NCBI RefSeq assembly: GCF_028737255.1
Contig: NZ_JAQZAN010000021.1
Span: 41,476-105,475, forward strand
DNA: 64,000 nucleotides
Source of the DNA: Actinomycetospora straminea
GTDB taxonomy: Bacteria; Actinomycetota; Actinomycetes; Mycobacteriales; Pseudonocardiaceae
Direction of reading: 5' to 3'
Part shown: piece by piece, positions 16,648-25,481 of the stretch
Layout of the letters: each line of letters starts with the position of its first letter
How positions within the stretch are numbered: the stretch's first letter is position 1
Position numbers and translations under genes: made by a program
The notes under the pieces: model-generated
Databases searched by the model: none
The model's input: the letters and a program-made list of their open reading frames with translations, nothing else
What the model was told of the DNA's origin: nothing

Positions 16648-17361
16648 ATGACCGTCACCGACGCGCTGCTCGCCCCGTGGCTCGCGGGCGACCCGGCCCG
16701 CCCGCTGATCACCTTCTACGACGACGCCACCGGCGAGCGGATCGAGCTCTCCGGCGCCACCTTCGGCAACTGGGTCGCGAAGACCGCGAACCTCCTGCGC
16801 GACGAGTGCGACGTCGAGCCCGGCACCCCGGTCGCCGTGCTGCTGCCGGCGCACTGGCAGACGGCGGCGGCCCTGTGCGCGGTGTGGGCCTGCGGGGCCG
16901 AGGTGGTCGCCGAGGCCACGGGCGCCGAGGTCGCCCTCGCCGACGCCGAGCACCTCGAGGCCGCGGGCGCCGCGGGGCTCGTCGTCGGCTTCAGCCTCGA
17001 CGCGTTCGGCCAGGGGCTCGGGGACGCGCTGCCCCGGGGCGCGGTCGACTACGCCACCGAGGTGCGCGTGCACGGCGACCACTTCGACCCGCTCACCCCG
17101 ATCGGCGACGACGCCCCCGCGCTGGCGGGGGCCGACGTCGCGACGGTGGTCGCCGCCGCGCGCGAGCGCGCCGCCGAGCTCGGGCTCGGTGCGGGCGACC
17201 GGGTGCTCTCCACCGCGTCGTGGCCGCTCGCGACCACCGGCGGCCTCGTCGACGGCTTCCTCGCCGTGCTCGCCGCGGGCGCCTCGCTGGTGCAGGTGCG
17301 CCACCCCGCCGGCGACCAGGAGCGGCGCGCCGGCACGGAGAAGGTCACACGCATCCTGTGA
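16648..17361 (+). CDS. TIGR03089 family protein (truncated AMP-binding-enzyme-like)
   Basis: A 237-residue actinobacterial protein that resembles the N-terminal part of acyl-CoA/aminoacyl adenylating enzymes but lacks most of the AMP-binding core. Typical blocks are LITFYDDATGERIELSG, TFGNWVAKTANLLRDE, VAVLLPAHWQTAAALCAVWA and the late segment STASWPLATTGGLVDGFLAV. Its function is unknown; it lies after the LCP gene in mycobacteria too (Rv3268). The start is put at ATG 16648 with GGGAGAG upstream, since the conserved family N-terminus MTVTDALL begins there; GTG 16630 would add six residues. Its stop overlaps the next start by 4 nt. Confidence 0.85.
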   Translation: MTVTDALLAPWLAGDPARPLITFYDDATGERIELSGATFGNWVAKTANLLRDECDVEPGTPVAVLLPAHWQTAAALCAVWACGAEVVAEATGAEVALADAEHLEAAGAAGLVVGFSLDAFGQGLGDALPRGAVDYATEVRVHGDHFDPLTPIGDDAPALAGADVATVVAAARERAAELGLGAGDRVLSTASWPLATTGGLVDGFLAVLAAGASLVQVRHPAGDQERRAGTEKVTRIL

Positions 17362-18530
17362 CCACCCCGCACCGCACCGCCGCGATCACCACCGGGATCA
17401 CCGCCGACCTGGTCCGCGGCGCCGTCGAGCTGGAGCGCACCGAGCACGGCGTCCTCCCCCACCGCCTGCCCGCCCGGGCCCGCGCGCAGGGCGACACCCA
17501 GATCGCCATGGCCGAGGCCCAGCCGTCGGGCGTGCGGATCGTCGTGCACACCCGGGCGACGGTGCTGGAGCTGGACACGCTGCGCACGCGCGTCGGCTAC
17601 GTCGGCATGCCGCTGCGCCCGGACGGCGTCTACGACCTGCGCGTCGACGGCGAGCTCGTCGCGCAGAGCGGCACCTCGGGCGGGAAGGTGCTGCGCCTCG
17701 ACCCGGCCACCGGCGGCGCGCAGACCGAGCCCGGACCGGTCGGCACCGTGCGCTTCGACGGCCTCGCCGACCGCGACAAGCTCGTCGAGGTCTGGCTCCC
17801 GCACACCGAGATCACCGAGCTGGTCGCCCTGCGCTCCGACGCCCCGCTCACCGCCGCACCGACCGGTGGCCGCCGGGTCTGGCTGCACCACGGCAGCTCG
17901 ATCAGCCACGGCTCGAACGCGGCGAGCCCGTCGACGACCTGGCCCGCCCTGGCCGCGGCGGAGGCCGGCGTCGAGCTGGTCAACCTCGGCTTCGGCGGCA
18001 GCGCGCTGCTCGACCCGTTCACCGCCCGCGCGATCCGCGACACCCCGGCCGACGTGATCAGCCTCAAGATCGGCATCAACCTCGTCAACGCCGACCTCCT
18101 GCGCCGCCGCGCGCTCGGGCCCGCGGTGCACGGGTTCCTCGACACGATCCGTGAGGGCCGCCCGACGACGCCGCTGCTGGTCGTCTCGGCGATCCTCTGC
18201 CCGATCCACGAGGAGACCCCGGGCCCCGGCGCCGTGGACGTCACCGACGAGGGCACGCTGCGCTTCCGCGCCACCGGCGACCCCGCCGACGTCGCCGCCG
18301 GGCGGCTGACGCTGCAGGTCGTCCGCGAGGAGCTCGCGCGCGTCGTCGCGCAGCGGGCTCCCGACGACCCGCACCTGCACCACCTCGACGGCCGGGAGCT
18401 CTACGGCGAGGCCGACGCCGCCGAGCTGCCCCTGCCCGACCGGCTGCACCCCGACCCCGAAACCCACCGGCTCGTCGCCGGGCGCTTCGCCGCCCACGCC
18501 TTCGCCCCGGGCGGGCCGCTCGCCGGCTGA
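17358..18530 (+). CDS. SGNH/GDSL-type hydrolase with N-terminal beta domain
   Basis: A 390-residue predicted esterase. Residues 1 to about 165 form a beta-rich N-domain (VRIVVHTRATVLELD, GVYDLRVDGELV); the SGNH hydrolase follows with LHHGSSISHGSN (nucleophile Ser block), VNLGFGGSALLD (Gly block), LKIGINLVN (Asn block) and LPDRLHPDPETHRLVA with the Asp-x-x-His dyad. This two-domain layout occurs in deacylases that act on carbohydrate or acyl esters. There is no signal peptide, so it is probably cytosolic. GTG 17358 overlaps the stop of the TIGR03089 gene, so the two are coupled. A strong hairpin 26 bp after its stop ends the operon. Confidence 0.85.
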   Translation: MTTPHRTAAITTGITADLVRGAVELERTEHGVLPHRLPARARAQGDTQIAMAEAQPSGVRIVVHTRATVLELDTLRTRVGYVGMPLRPDGVYDLRVDGELVAQSGTSGGKVLRLDPATGGAQTEPGPVGTVRFDGLADRDKLVEVWLPHTEITELVALRSDAPLTAAPTGGRRVWLHHGSSISHGSNAASPSTTWPALAAAEAGVELVNLGFGGSALLDPFTARAIRDTPADVISLKIGINLVNADLLRRRALGPAVHGFLDTIREGRPTTPLLVVSAILCPIHEETPGPGAVDVTDEGTLRFRATGDPADVAAGRLTLQVVREELARVVAQRAPDDPHLHHLDGRELYGEADAAELPLPDRLHPDPETHRLVAGRFAAHAFAPGGPLAG

Positions 18531-18556
18531 GCCGGAACAGACGTCGCACCCCGGAA

Positions 18557-18609
18557 CGAGCGAACGACGCCCTCGCTGCGTCGGGGGCAGCGAGGGCGTC
18601 GTTCGCTCG
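18557..18609. terminator. Bidirectional terminator hairpin between convergent genes
   Basis: Two 23-base arms (18557-18579 and 18587-18609) pair perfectly around a 7-base loop GTCGGGG. It sits between the convergent SGNH hydrolase and DUF805 genes and so can end both transcripts. There is no U-tract, as is usual in high-GC actinobacteria. Its right arm shares the word AGCGAGGGCGTC with the hairpin beyond glpD (45204-45256). Confidence 0.85.
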
Positions 18610-18641
18610 GTCAGGGGCTCAGGAACTCAGGGGCCCTCCCG

Positions 18642-19250
<609 letters not shown>

Positions 19251-19344
19251 TCACGGAGCGTGGGGCGGGGCCGCGTCCGCCGCGGTCCCTGTCGCCCGGG
19301 TAGGCTAGCGATCCACACGCTCCGTAAGCAGTACCCCGAACGGG

Positions 19345-20499
19345 TTACTTCTTCAGCAGGGCCCGCGCCATGACCATCCGCTGGATCTGGTTGGTGCCCT
19401 CGTAGATCTGCGTGATCTTGGCGTCGCGCATCATCCGCTCGGCCGGGAAGTCGACCGTGTAGCCGGCACCGCCGAAGATCTGCACCGCGTCCGTGGTCAC
19501 CGACATCGCCGTGTCGGAGGCGAAGCACTTCGACGCCGAGGCGATGAGGCCCATCTCCTCGCCGCGCTCGGCCCGCGCCGCGGCCGCGTAGACGAGGTGG
19601 CGGGCGGCCTCGGTGTTCATGGCCATGTCGGCGAGCATGAACTGCAGGCCCTGGAAGTCGGCGATCGCCTTGCCGAACTGGTGGCGCTCGCGCGCGTAGT
19701 CGACGGCCGCGTCCAGGGCGCCCTGCGCGATGCCGACGGCCTGCGCGCCGATGGTCGGGCGGGTGTGGTCGAGGGTCGCGAACGCCGTCTTCAGCCCGGT
19801 ACCGGGCTCGCCGATGATGCGGTCGCCCGGGATGCGGCAGTTCTCGAAGTAGATCTCGGTGGTCGGCGAGCCCTTGATGCCGAGCTTGTGCTCCTTCGGC
19901 CCGACCGAGAAACCCGGGTCGTCGGAGTGCACCACGAACGCCGAGATCCCGTTGGCGCCCTTGTCCGGGTCGGTCTTCGCCATGACCGTGTACCAGTCGG
20001 AGATGCCGCCGTTGGTGATCCAGCACTTGGTGCCGTTGAGCACCCAGTCGTCCCCGTCCCGGTGGGCCCGGGTGCGCATCGAGACGGTGTCCGACCCGGC
20101 CTCGCGCTCCGAGAGCGCGTAGCTGATCATCGACTGCCCCGACGCGATCGTCGGCAGCACCTGCTGCTTCAGCTCCTCGGAGCCGGACAGGATGATCGGC
20201 ATCGAGCCCAGCTTGTTCACGGCCGGGATCAGCGAGGCCGACGCGTCGACCCGCGCGACCTCCTCGATGACCATGCAGGCCACGATCGAGTCGGCGCCCT
20301 CACCCCCGTACTGCTCGGGGATGTGGATGGCGTGGAAGCCGTTCTGCGTCAGCGCGGTGCGGGCCTCGGTGGGGAACCGCGCCTGCTGGTCGACCTCCGC
20401 GGCGTACGGGGCGATCTCCTTCTCCGCGAGGGCTCGGATCGACTCCCGCAGCGCGTCGCGCTCCTCGCCGAGGCTGTACAGGTCGAAATCCGGATCCAC
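19345..20499 (-). CDS. Acyl-CoA dehydrogenase (FadE25-like)
   Basis: FAD-dependent enzyme introducing the alpha-beta double bond into acyl-CoA thioesters. The 384-residue protein shows ISYALSEREAGSDTVSM and CWITNGGISDWY (flavin-binding middle domain), TRPTIGAQAVGIAQGALDAA, and YEGTNQIQRMVMARALLK at the C-terminus, where the Glu is the catalytic base. It matches the FadE25 position next to purE in mycobacteria (Rv3274c-Rv3275c), though here a monooxygenase/TetR pair is inserted between. The start is GTG 20499, because GGAGGG lies just upstream and the protein then opens DPDFDLYSLGEERDALR. A short hairpin (19330-19349) overlaps its stop codon. Confidence 0.92.
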   Translation of the reverse strand: MDPDFDLYSLGEERDALRESIRALAEKEIAPYAAEVDQQARFPTEARTALTQNGFHAIHIPEQYGGEGADSIVACMVIEEVARVDASASLIPAVNKLGSMPIILSGSEELKQQVLPTIASGQSMISYALSEREAGSDTVSMRTRAHRDGDDWVLNGTKCWITNGGISDWYTVMAKTDPDKGANGISAFVVHSDDPGFSVGPKEHKLGIKGSPTTEIYFENCRIPGDRIIGEPGTGLKTAFATLDHTRPTIGAQAVGIAQGALDAAVDYARERHQFGKAIADFQGLQFMLADMAMNTEAARHLVYAAAARAERGEEMGLIASASKCFASDTAMSVTTDAVQIFGGAGYTVDFPAERMMRDAKITQIYEGTNQIQRMVMARALLKK

Positions 20500-20610
20500 G
20501 ACGTCCCTCCACACCACTGGCCCACGCCCCTGACGGCACTGCGCCATCACGGTACTCGGACGTCCTACCGTCGCGGGACCTCGCGGCCCCGCCGCCGGGT
20601 GTGGGCCTGG

Positions 20611-21891
20611 CTACCCCCGGTCGCCCGTCAGCGGGCTCGACGTGGGTGACCGGCGCGCGAACGCCGGCGCGCGCTCGGGCCGCAGCCCCACCCCGATCAG
20701 GTAGGCCGGCACCACCGTCAGACGGGGGAACCGCGCGAGCAGGCGACGGATCGGCGCGGGCGGGCCGCCGCGGCGCCCGGCCAGGACCGGCACCACGAGC
20801 CCGCGATGCATGAGCCGCTGGACCGTCTGCACCGCGATCGTCGGCAGCAGGCGCCGGCGCCGCACGGCGTCGAGCTCGTCGGGCGTCACCCGGGGGCCGC
20901 CCTCCTGGTCGCGGAGCAGCGGTGCGGCGAGCAGGGTCGCCGCCGCGACGGCGTCCTGGACCGCGAGGTTGATGCCGACCCCGCCGACCGGCGACATCGC
21001 GTGCGCGGCGTCGCCGAGGCAGAGCAGCCCGTCGACGTGCCAGCGCTGCAGCCGGTCCAGACGGACGTCGAGGTGCTTGACGTCGTCCATGCTCGCCAGG
21101 GCGTCGACGCGGTCGGCGAAGTCGGGGGCGAGCTCGGCGATGTCGGCGCGGAACGCCTCGATGCCGCGGGCGCGCAGCTCGGCGTCCCGGCCCTTGGGCC
21201 CGAGGTAGGCGATCTGGAAGTACCCCTCCCGCGGGATGACGACGGCCAGGCGCCCCTGGCTCATGCGCGGGGTGAGGCCCGGCGACCCGTCCTCGGGACG
21301 GCGCGGGAGGCGGAACCACCAGGCGTCCATGGGCACCGGGAACTCGACGACCCGCAGCCCCGCCTGCGCCCGCGCGGTGGAGCCGCGCCCGTCGCAGGCG
21401 ACGGTGAGGTCCGCGGCGATCTCGCCCTCGGCCCCGTCGGCGGTCCGGTACGCGACCCCGGTGACCCGGCCGTCCGCGTCGCGGCGCAGCTCGGTGACCT
21501 CGGTGTCCATCCGCAGCGTGAACGCCGGCTCCGCCGCACCCGCGTCGGCGAGCAGGTCGAGCAGATCCCACTGCGGGACCATCGCGATGTAGGGGTGCTT
21601 GACGCGCCCGGCGAGGCGGCGCAGGTCGCCGACGACCAGCGTCTCGTCGCGGTCGACCGGGAACGCGACCCGGTCGAGGCGGCTCTGCGGCAGCGCGGCG
21701 AACCGCTCGCCGAGACCCAGCTCGTCGAGCAGGTCGAGCGTCGTCGGGTGGACCGTGTCGCCGCGGAAGTCGCGCAGGAAGTCCGCGTGCTTCTCCAGCA
21801 CCGTGACCTCGACCCCGGCCCGGGCGAGCAGCAGGCCCAGCACCATCCCGGCCGGCCCGCCCCCGACCACACAGCACGTCGTCCGCTCCAT
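20611..21891 (-). CDS. FAD-dependent aromatic-type monooxygenase/oxidoreductase
   Basis: A 426-residue flavoprotein of the PHBH-like group-A monooxygenase superfamily. CCVVGGGPAGMVLGLLLARAG is the FAD dinucleotide fold (residues about 5-25), VEVTVLEKHADFLRDFRGDT ends the first strand, TVACDGRGSTAR is the DG motif that contacts FAD and NAD(P)H, and LLCLGDAAHAMSPVGGVGIN is the GD motif. The substrate is unknown. ATG 21891 is chosen because GGAGGTGGGG precedes it. The gene is divergent from a TetR gene, and two copies of a TCAAC-N4-GTTGA palindrome lie between them, so it is probably repressed by that TetR protein and induced by its substrate. Confidence 0.9.
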   Translation of the reverse strand: MERTTCCVVGGGPAGMVLGLLLARAGVEVTVLEKHADFLRDFRGDTVHPTTLDLLDELGLGERFAALPQSRLDRVAFPVDRDETLVVGDLRRLAGRVKHPYIAMVPQWDLLDLLADAGAAEPAFTLRMDTEVTELRRDADGRVTGVAYRTADGAEGEIAADLTVACDGRGSTARAQAGLRVVEFPVPMDAWWFRLPRRPEDGSPGLTPRMSQGRLAVVIPREGYFQIAYLGPKGRDAELRARGIEAFRADIAELAPDFADRVDALASMDDVKHLDVRLDRLQRWHVDGLLCLGDAAHAMSPVGGVGINLAVQDAVAAATLLAAPLLRDQEGGPRVTPDELDAVRRRRLLPTIAVQTVQRLMHRGLVVPVLAGRRGGPPAPIRRLLARFPRLTVVPAYLIGVGLRPERAPAFARRSPTSSPLTGDRG

Positions 21892-21911
21892 CGTCCCCAC
21901 CTCCAGCGATC

Positions 21912-21925
21912 TCAACGCCTGTTGA
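21912..21925. promoter_or_regulatory. TetR operator copy 1 (TCAAC-N4-GTTGA)
   Basis: A perfect inverted repeat TCAAC GCCT GTTGA about 20 bp upstream of the monooxygenase start. The same arms occur again 44 bp away (21956-21969). Low-GC arms in 70+ percent GC surroundings make chance less likely. Confidence 0.7.
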
Positions 21926-21955
21926 ATACGAGTGTGGACCCGTCGCCCGCAGAAA

Positions 21956-21969
21956 TCAACGGTTGTTGA
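21956..21969. promoter_or_regulatory. TetR operator copy 2 (TCAAC-N4-GTTGA)
   Basis: TCAAC GGTT GTTGA, the same arms as the site at 21912-21925, 15 bp before the TetR start. The two centres are 44 bp apart, about four helical turns, so two dimers could sit on the same face of the DNA. Confidence 0.7.
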
Positions 21970-21983
21970 ACTAGGATCGCGGC

Positions 21984-22598
21984 GTGGCCACCGACCCGAC
22001 CCCGCGCGGACGCCGACCCGGCGACTCCGGCACGCGGGACGCGATCCTCGACGCGGCGCGGGCGCGCTTCGCGGGCGAGGGCTTCCGGGCGGCGACGGTG
22101 CGGGCGATCGCCGGGGACGCGGGCGTCGACCCCGCGCTGGTCATGCACTACTTCGGCACCAAGCAGGCGCTGTTCGTCGCGGCGATGGAGTTCCCGCTCG
22201 ACCCCGCCCAGGTCGTGCCGCGGCTGCTCGGGCCGGGGGTCGACGGGCTCGGCGAGCGGCTCGTCCGCTTCCTGCTCACGGTCATCGACGACCTGGGCGA
22301 CGCCAACCCCATGCTCGGGCTCGTGCGCTCGGCCGTCGGGCACCCGGACGCCGCGCGGATGATGCGCGAGTTCCTCGGCGAGGCGATCCTCGACCGGCTC
22401 GCCGCCGCGGTCAGCGAGCACACGGGGGCCGACCGCCCCCGCCTGCGCGCCGACCTGTGCGCCTCGCAGGTGGTCGGGGTCCTCGTCGCCCGCCAGATCC
22501 TGGCGCTGCCCGAGCTCGCGGCCGCCGACCGGGAGACCCTCGTCGCCGCCTACGGCCCGACCATCCAGCGCTACCTCACGGGGTCGCTGGCGCCCTGA
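21984..22598 (+). CDS. TetR-family transcriptional regulator (controls divergent monooxygenase)
   Basis: A 204-residue repressor. The N-terminal HTH includes [18 protein letters not shown], then [20 protein letters not shown] and the usual GTKQALF, as in the group whose recognition helix ends in HYF/KQ. The C-terminal helical domain ([18 protein letters not shown]) is of the TetR_C type common in this group. GTG 21984 has AGGA upstream. Two TCAAC-N4-GTTGA palindromes in its promoter are likely operators, so autoregulation with the divergent flavin monooxygenase is expected. Its last 28 nt overlap the 3' end of the convergent purE gene. Confidence 0.92.
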   Translation: MATDPTPRGRRPGDSGTRDAILDAARARFAGEGFRAATVRAIAGDAGVDPALVMHYFGTKQALFVAAMEFPLDPAQVVPRLLGPGVDGLGERLVRFLLTVIDDLGDANPMLGLVRSAVGHPDAARMMREFLGEAILDRLAAAVSEHTGADRPRLRADLCASQVVGVLVARQILALPELAAADRETLVAAYGPTIQRYLTGSLAP

Positions 22599-23116
22599 GC
22601 CCCGCCGTGCTCCTGCCCGCGCGCCCCGGCGGCGAGCGCCGCGTCCTTGGCCGCGACGGTCTCGGCCAGCCCGGCCTGGAAGCGCTCCATGGCCCGCGCG
22701 AGGGCCGGGTCGGAGGCGCCGAGCATCCGCACCGCGAGCAGGCCCGCGTTGCGCGCCCCGCCGATCGACACCGTCGCCACCGGGACGCCGGCGGGCATCT
22801 GCACGATCGAGAGCAGCGAGTCCATGCCGTCGAGGTGCTGCAGCGGCACCGGGACGCCGATCACCGGCAGCGTCGTCGCCGAGGCGACCATGCCGGGCAG
22901 GTGCGCCGCCCCGCCCGCGCCCGCGATGACGGCCCGCAGCCCGCGCCCCGCGGCCGCGGCGGCCCAGTCGAGCATGACGCGCGGGGTGCGGTGCGCCGAG
23001 AGCACCCGCGCCTCCCACGGCACGTCGAACTCGTCGAGCGCCTCGGCGGCCGCGCGCATGGTCGGCCAGTCGGAGTCGCTGCCCATGACGATGCCGACGG
23101 CGGGCTCGCTGCTCAT
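22571..23116 (-). CDS. purE: N5-carboxyaminoimidazole ribonucleotide mutase
   Basis: Purine synthesis, moving the carboxyl group of N5-CAIR to form CAIR. The 181-residue class I PurE shows [36 protein letters not shown] and [17 protein letters not shown], all signature blocks; the SAHRTP histidine is the catalytic one. Its ATG overlaps the purK stop by 4 nt (ATGA), so it is translated after purK, the substrate producer. The C-terminal 15-20 residues ([15 protein letters not shown]) are a non-conserved tail, and their DNA overlaps the convergent TetR gene by 28 nt. Confidence 0.97.
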   Translation of the reverse strand: MSSEPAVGIVMGSDSDWPTMRAAAEALDEFDVPWEARVLSAHRTPRVMLDWAAAAAGRGLRAVIAGAGGAAHLPGMVASATTLPVIGVPVPLQHLDGMDSLLSIVQMPAGVPVATVSIGGARNAGLLAVRMLGASDPALARAMERFQAGLAETVAAKDAALAAGARGQEHGGAQGASDPVR

Positions 23117-24300
23117 GCGTGGGGGTCCCATCCGTCGCTCCACACGCCGGTGGAGAGGTGGTCGGCGGCCAGCCGGGCGCGGGTCCGCACGTCGTCGAGG
23201 TGGTCCCCGCGCACGGTCACGTGCCCGACCTTGCGGCCCGGGCGCTCGGCCTTGCCGTAGAGGTGCACGCGCGCGTCGGGGAAGCGGGCGAGGGTGTGGT
23301 GCAGGCGCTCGTCGACACCGGTGGCCGGGACGGAATCGCCGCCGAGCACGTTGGCCATGACGGTGACGGGCGCGGTCGTCGCGGTGGCGCCGAGGGGGTA
23401 GTCGAGCACCGCGCGCAGGTGCTGCTCGAACTGCGAGGTCACCGAGCCCTCGATCGTCCAGTGCGCCGAGTTGTGGGGGCGCATCGCGAGCTCGTTGACC
23501 ACCAGCCCCTGGTCGGTCTCGAACAGCTCCACCGCGAGCAGCCCGACGACACCGAGCGCGTGGGCGATCCGCAGCGCGAGCTGCTCGGCCTCCTCGGCGC
23601 GCCCGGGGTCGAGGCCGGGCGCGGGGGCGAGGACCTCGGTGCAGATGCCCTGCTCCTGCACGGTCTCGACCACCGGCCACACGGCCGCCTGCCCGAACGG
23701 CGAGCGGGCGAGGACCGCGGCGAGCTCGCGGCGCAGCGCCACCCTCTGCTCGACCATCAGCGGCGTGCCGGCCGCGAGGAGCTCGGTGACGGTGGCCCGC
23801 GCCGCCTCGGCGTCGTCGAGGACCCACACGCCGCGCCCGTCGTAGCCGCCCCGCACGGCCTTGAGCACCACCGGCCAGCCGTGCTCCTCCGCGAACGCCG
23901 TGACGTCCTCGACGCCCGCCACGGCGGCGAACGGGGGCACGGGCTCGCCGAGCTCGCGCAGGCGGGTGCGCATGACGAGCTTGTCCTGGGCGTGCCGCAG
24001 GGCGTCCGGTCCGGGGTGGACGGCGACGCCGTCGGCGACCAGGGCGCGCAGGTGCTCGCTCGGCACGTGCTCGTGGTCGAAGGTCAGGGCCTCGGCGCCG
24101 GCGGCCGCGCGGCGCAGCGCCTCGAGGTCGGTGTGCTCGCCCAGCACGACGTCGGGCGTCACCAGCGCCGCCGGCTCGCCCGGCCCCGTCGCGAGGACCC
24201 GCAGCGACTGGCCGAGGGCGACCGCGGCCTGGTGGGTCATCCGCGCCAGCTGGCCGCCGCCGATCATCGTCACCACGGGCAGGCCGGTGCGCTCGTCCAC
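23113..24300 (-). CDS. purK: N5-carboxyaminoimidazole ribonucleotide synthase
   Basis: ATP-grasp enzyme that carboxylates AIR with ATP and bicarbonate to give N5-CAIR, the substrate of PurE. The 395-residue protein has [18 protein letters not shown] at the N-terminus, [35 protein letters not shown] (ATP-binding loop) and [18 protein letters not shown] with the metal-binding Glu/Asn. The GTG at 24300 (protein opening DERTGLPVV) is assumed as start; a GTG nine codons on, nearer the conserved GGGQL loop, is possible. The purK-purE order and 4-nt overlap match mycobacterial Rv3276c-Rv3275c. Confidence 0.96.
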   Translation of the reverse strand: MDERTGLPVVTMIGGGQLARMTHQAAVALGQSLRVLATGPGEPAALVTPDVVLGEHTDLEALRRAAAGAEALTFDHEHVPSEHLRALVADGVAVHPGPDALRHAQDKLVMRTRLRELGEPVPPFAAVAGVEDVTAFAEEHGWPVVLKAVRGGYDGRGVWVLDDAEAARATVTELLAAGTPLMVEQRVALRRELAAVLARSPFGQAAVWPVVETVQEQGICTEVLAPAPGLDPGRAEEAEQLALRIAHALGVVGLLAVELFETDQGLVVNELAMRPHNSAHWTIEGSVTSQFEQHLRAVLDYPLGATATTAPVTVMANVLGGDSVPATGVDERLHHTLARFPDARVHLYGKAERPGRKVGHVTVRGDHLDDVRTRARLAADHLSTGVWSDGWDPHA

Positions 24301-24323
24301 GATCGGAGCACGGTACGCGCTGG

Positions 24324-25325
24324 TCAGGTGTGATCCGGCTCCGGCTCGTGGTGGGGCTCCGGCTCGTGCTGTGGCTCTGGCTCGGCGTCGCGGAGCCGGG
24401 CGAGCAGCGCGCAGGCGCCGTCGTGGGTGGCGGGCAGGCGGACGATCCGCGCCGTCGGCGACCCGACGAGGCCCTCGGCGGCCGCGAGGCGTCGCGTCAG
24501 CAGGCGGCGCAGCACGGCGGTGCGCTCGGCGAGGCCCTCGCGCGGGGCGAGGACGACGACGGTCCCGCGACCGACGACGGCGATCGACTCGCCGGCGTCG
24601 AACACCACGCCCGCGGCCTCGCCGGCGATCGACAGCGGCGCGACCCGGCGCCAGTCGCGGACGTCGAGCGTGAGCACGACCAGGGCGTGCTCGTCGCCGG
24701 CGGCACGACCGTGGGCGCGGGCGGCGCGGTAGACCTCGGCGAGGCGGGTGCGCAGGTAGCGGACGCTCGCGAGGCCGGACAACGGGTCGACGGCGGCGGT
24801 CTCGGCGATGTCGCCGCAGGCCACGTCCGTCCACGCGATCGAGACCGCGCGCAGCAGGTGCACCCCGTCGGGACCCCGGACCGGGGCGTGGTGCCCGGGC
24901 ACGACGGCCCCGGCCCCGTCGTCGGGCTCCTCCGCCCCGGCGCCGGACACGGCGGTGCTCAGGGCGGCGAGGTCGGTGAGGGTCTCGGCGAGGCCGATGC
25001 CCGCCCCGGCCCGGGCGCCCGCCCAGTGCGCGAGGACCCGCTCGACCGCCCGGTCGCGCGCGTCCCGGCCCTCGTGGCGGGCGGTGACCACGGCGCACAC
25101 GGCCTCGACCGCCGGGTCCGGCCACTCCGCCGCCGCGGCCCAGCCCAGGGCACTGCTGCACGCGAACCACCGCTCGCGCAGCAGGGCGGCCCGACCGGGG
25201 CGGGGAGCGGCGCCCGCGAGCGCGGCCTCGACGACGTCGGTGGCGTCGGTCGCACCGCCCGCCCTCGAGCCCGCCGTCGAGCCCGTCGAGCCCGCGCGTG
25301 ACCCCTCGATGCTGCTCACGTCCAT
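24324..25325 (-). CDS. Degenerate GGDEF-like protein
   Basis: A 333-residue cytosolic protein. In the C-terminal half, [20 protein letters not shown] is the entry motif of GGDEF (diguanylate cyclase) domains, and [12 protein letters not shown] fits the following strand. However the GGDEF active-site loop is absent: the corresponding place reads [17 protein letters not shown]. Synthesis of cyclic di-GMP is therefore unlikely; it may bind a nucleotide or act only in protein contacts. The N-terminal half (about 40-130) is helical and Ala-rich. The last 20 residues are Glu/Pro/His repeats ([13 protein letters not shown]). The start is uncertain: ATG 25325 is used, GTG 25343 is possible. It is divergent from the ECF sigma gene. 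Confidence 0.7.
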   Translation of the reverse strand: MDVSSIEGSRAGSTGSTAGSRAGGATDATDVVEAALAGAAPRPGRAALLRERWFACSSALGWAAAAEWPDPAVEAVCAVVTARHEGRDARDRAVERVLAHWAGARAGAGIGLAETLTDLAALSTAVSGAGAEEPDDGAGAVVPGHHAPVRGPDGVHLLRAVSIAWTDVACGDIAETAAVDPLSGLASVRYLRTRLAEVYRAARAHGRAAGDEHALVVLTLDVRDWRRVAPLSIAGEAAGVVFDAGESIAVVGRGTVVVLAPREGLAERTAVLRRLLTRRLAAAEGLVGSPTARIVRLPATHDGACALLARLRDAEPEPQHEPEPHHEPEPDHT

Positions 25326-25481
25326 CCCGTGGCCGACCTCCACCGTGCTCGCGTGGCCGGTCCCGTCGTCCCGACCCGGACAGGAGACGCGCGGGACCGT
25401 CGCCCATGACGGTGACGGTCACCGCTTCGGCCGTACGGAGCCCCACACACTCGACCGGACGGGTGAGGGGGGAGGTGGGCC

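Noticed and set aside
19330..19349. Terminator of the acyl-CoA dehydrogenase gene as a separate feature
   Set aside because: Only an 8-pair stem with one mismatch and a two-base loop that overlaps the stop codon; too weak to list alone.
24324..25325. Active diguanylate cyclase
   Set aside because: The DPLSGL entry motif is present but the GGDEF catalytic loop is missing.
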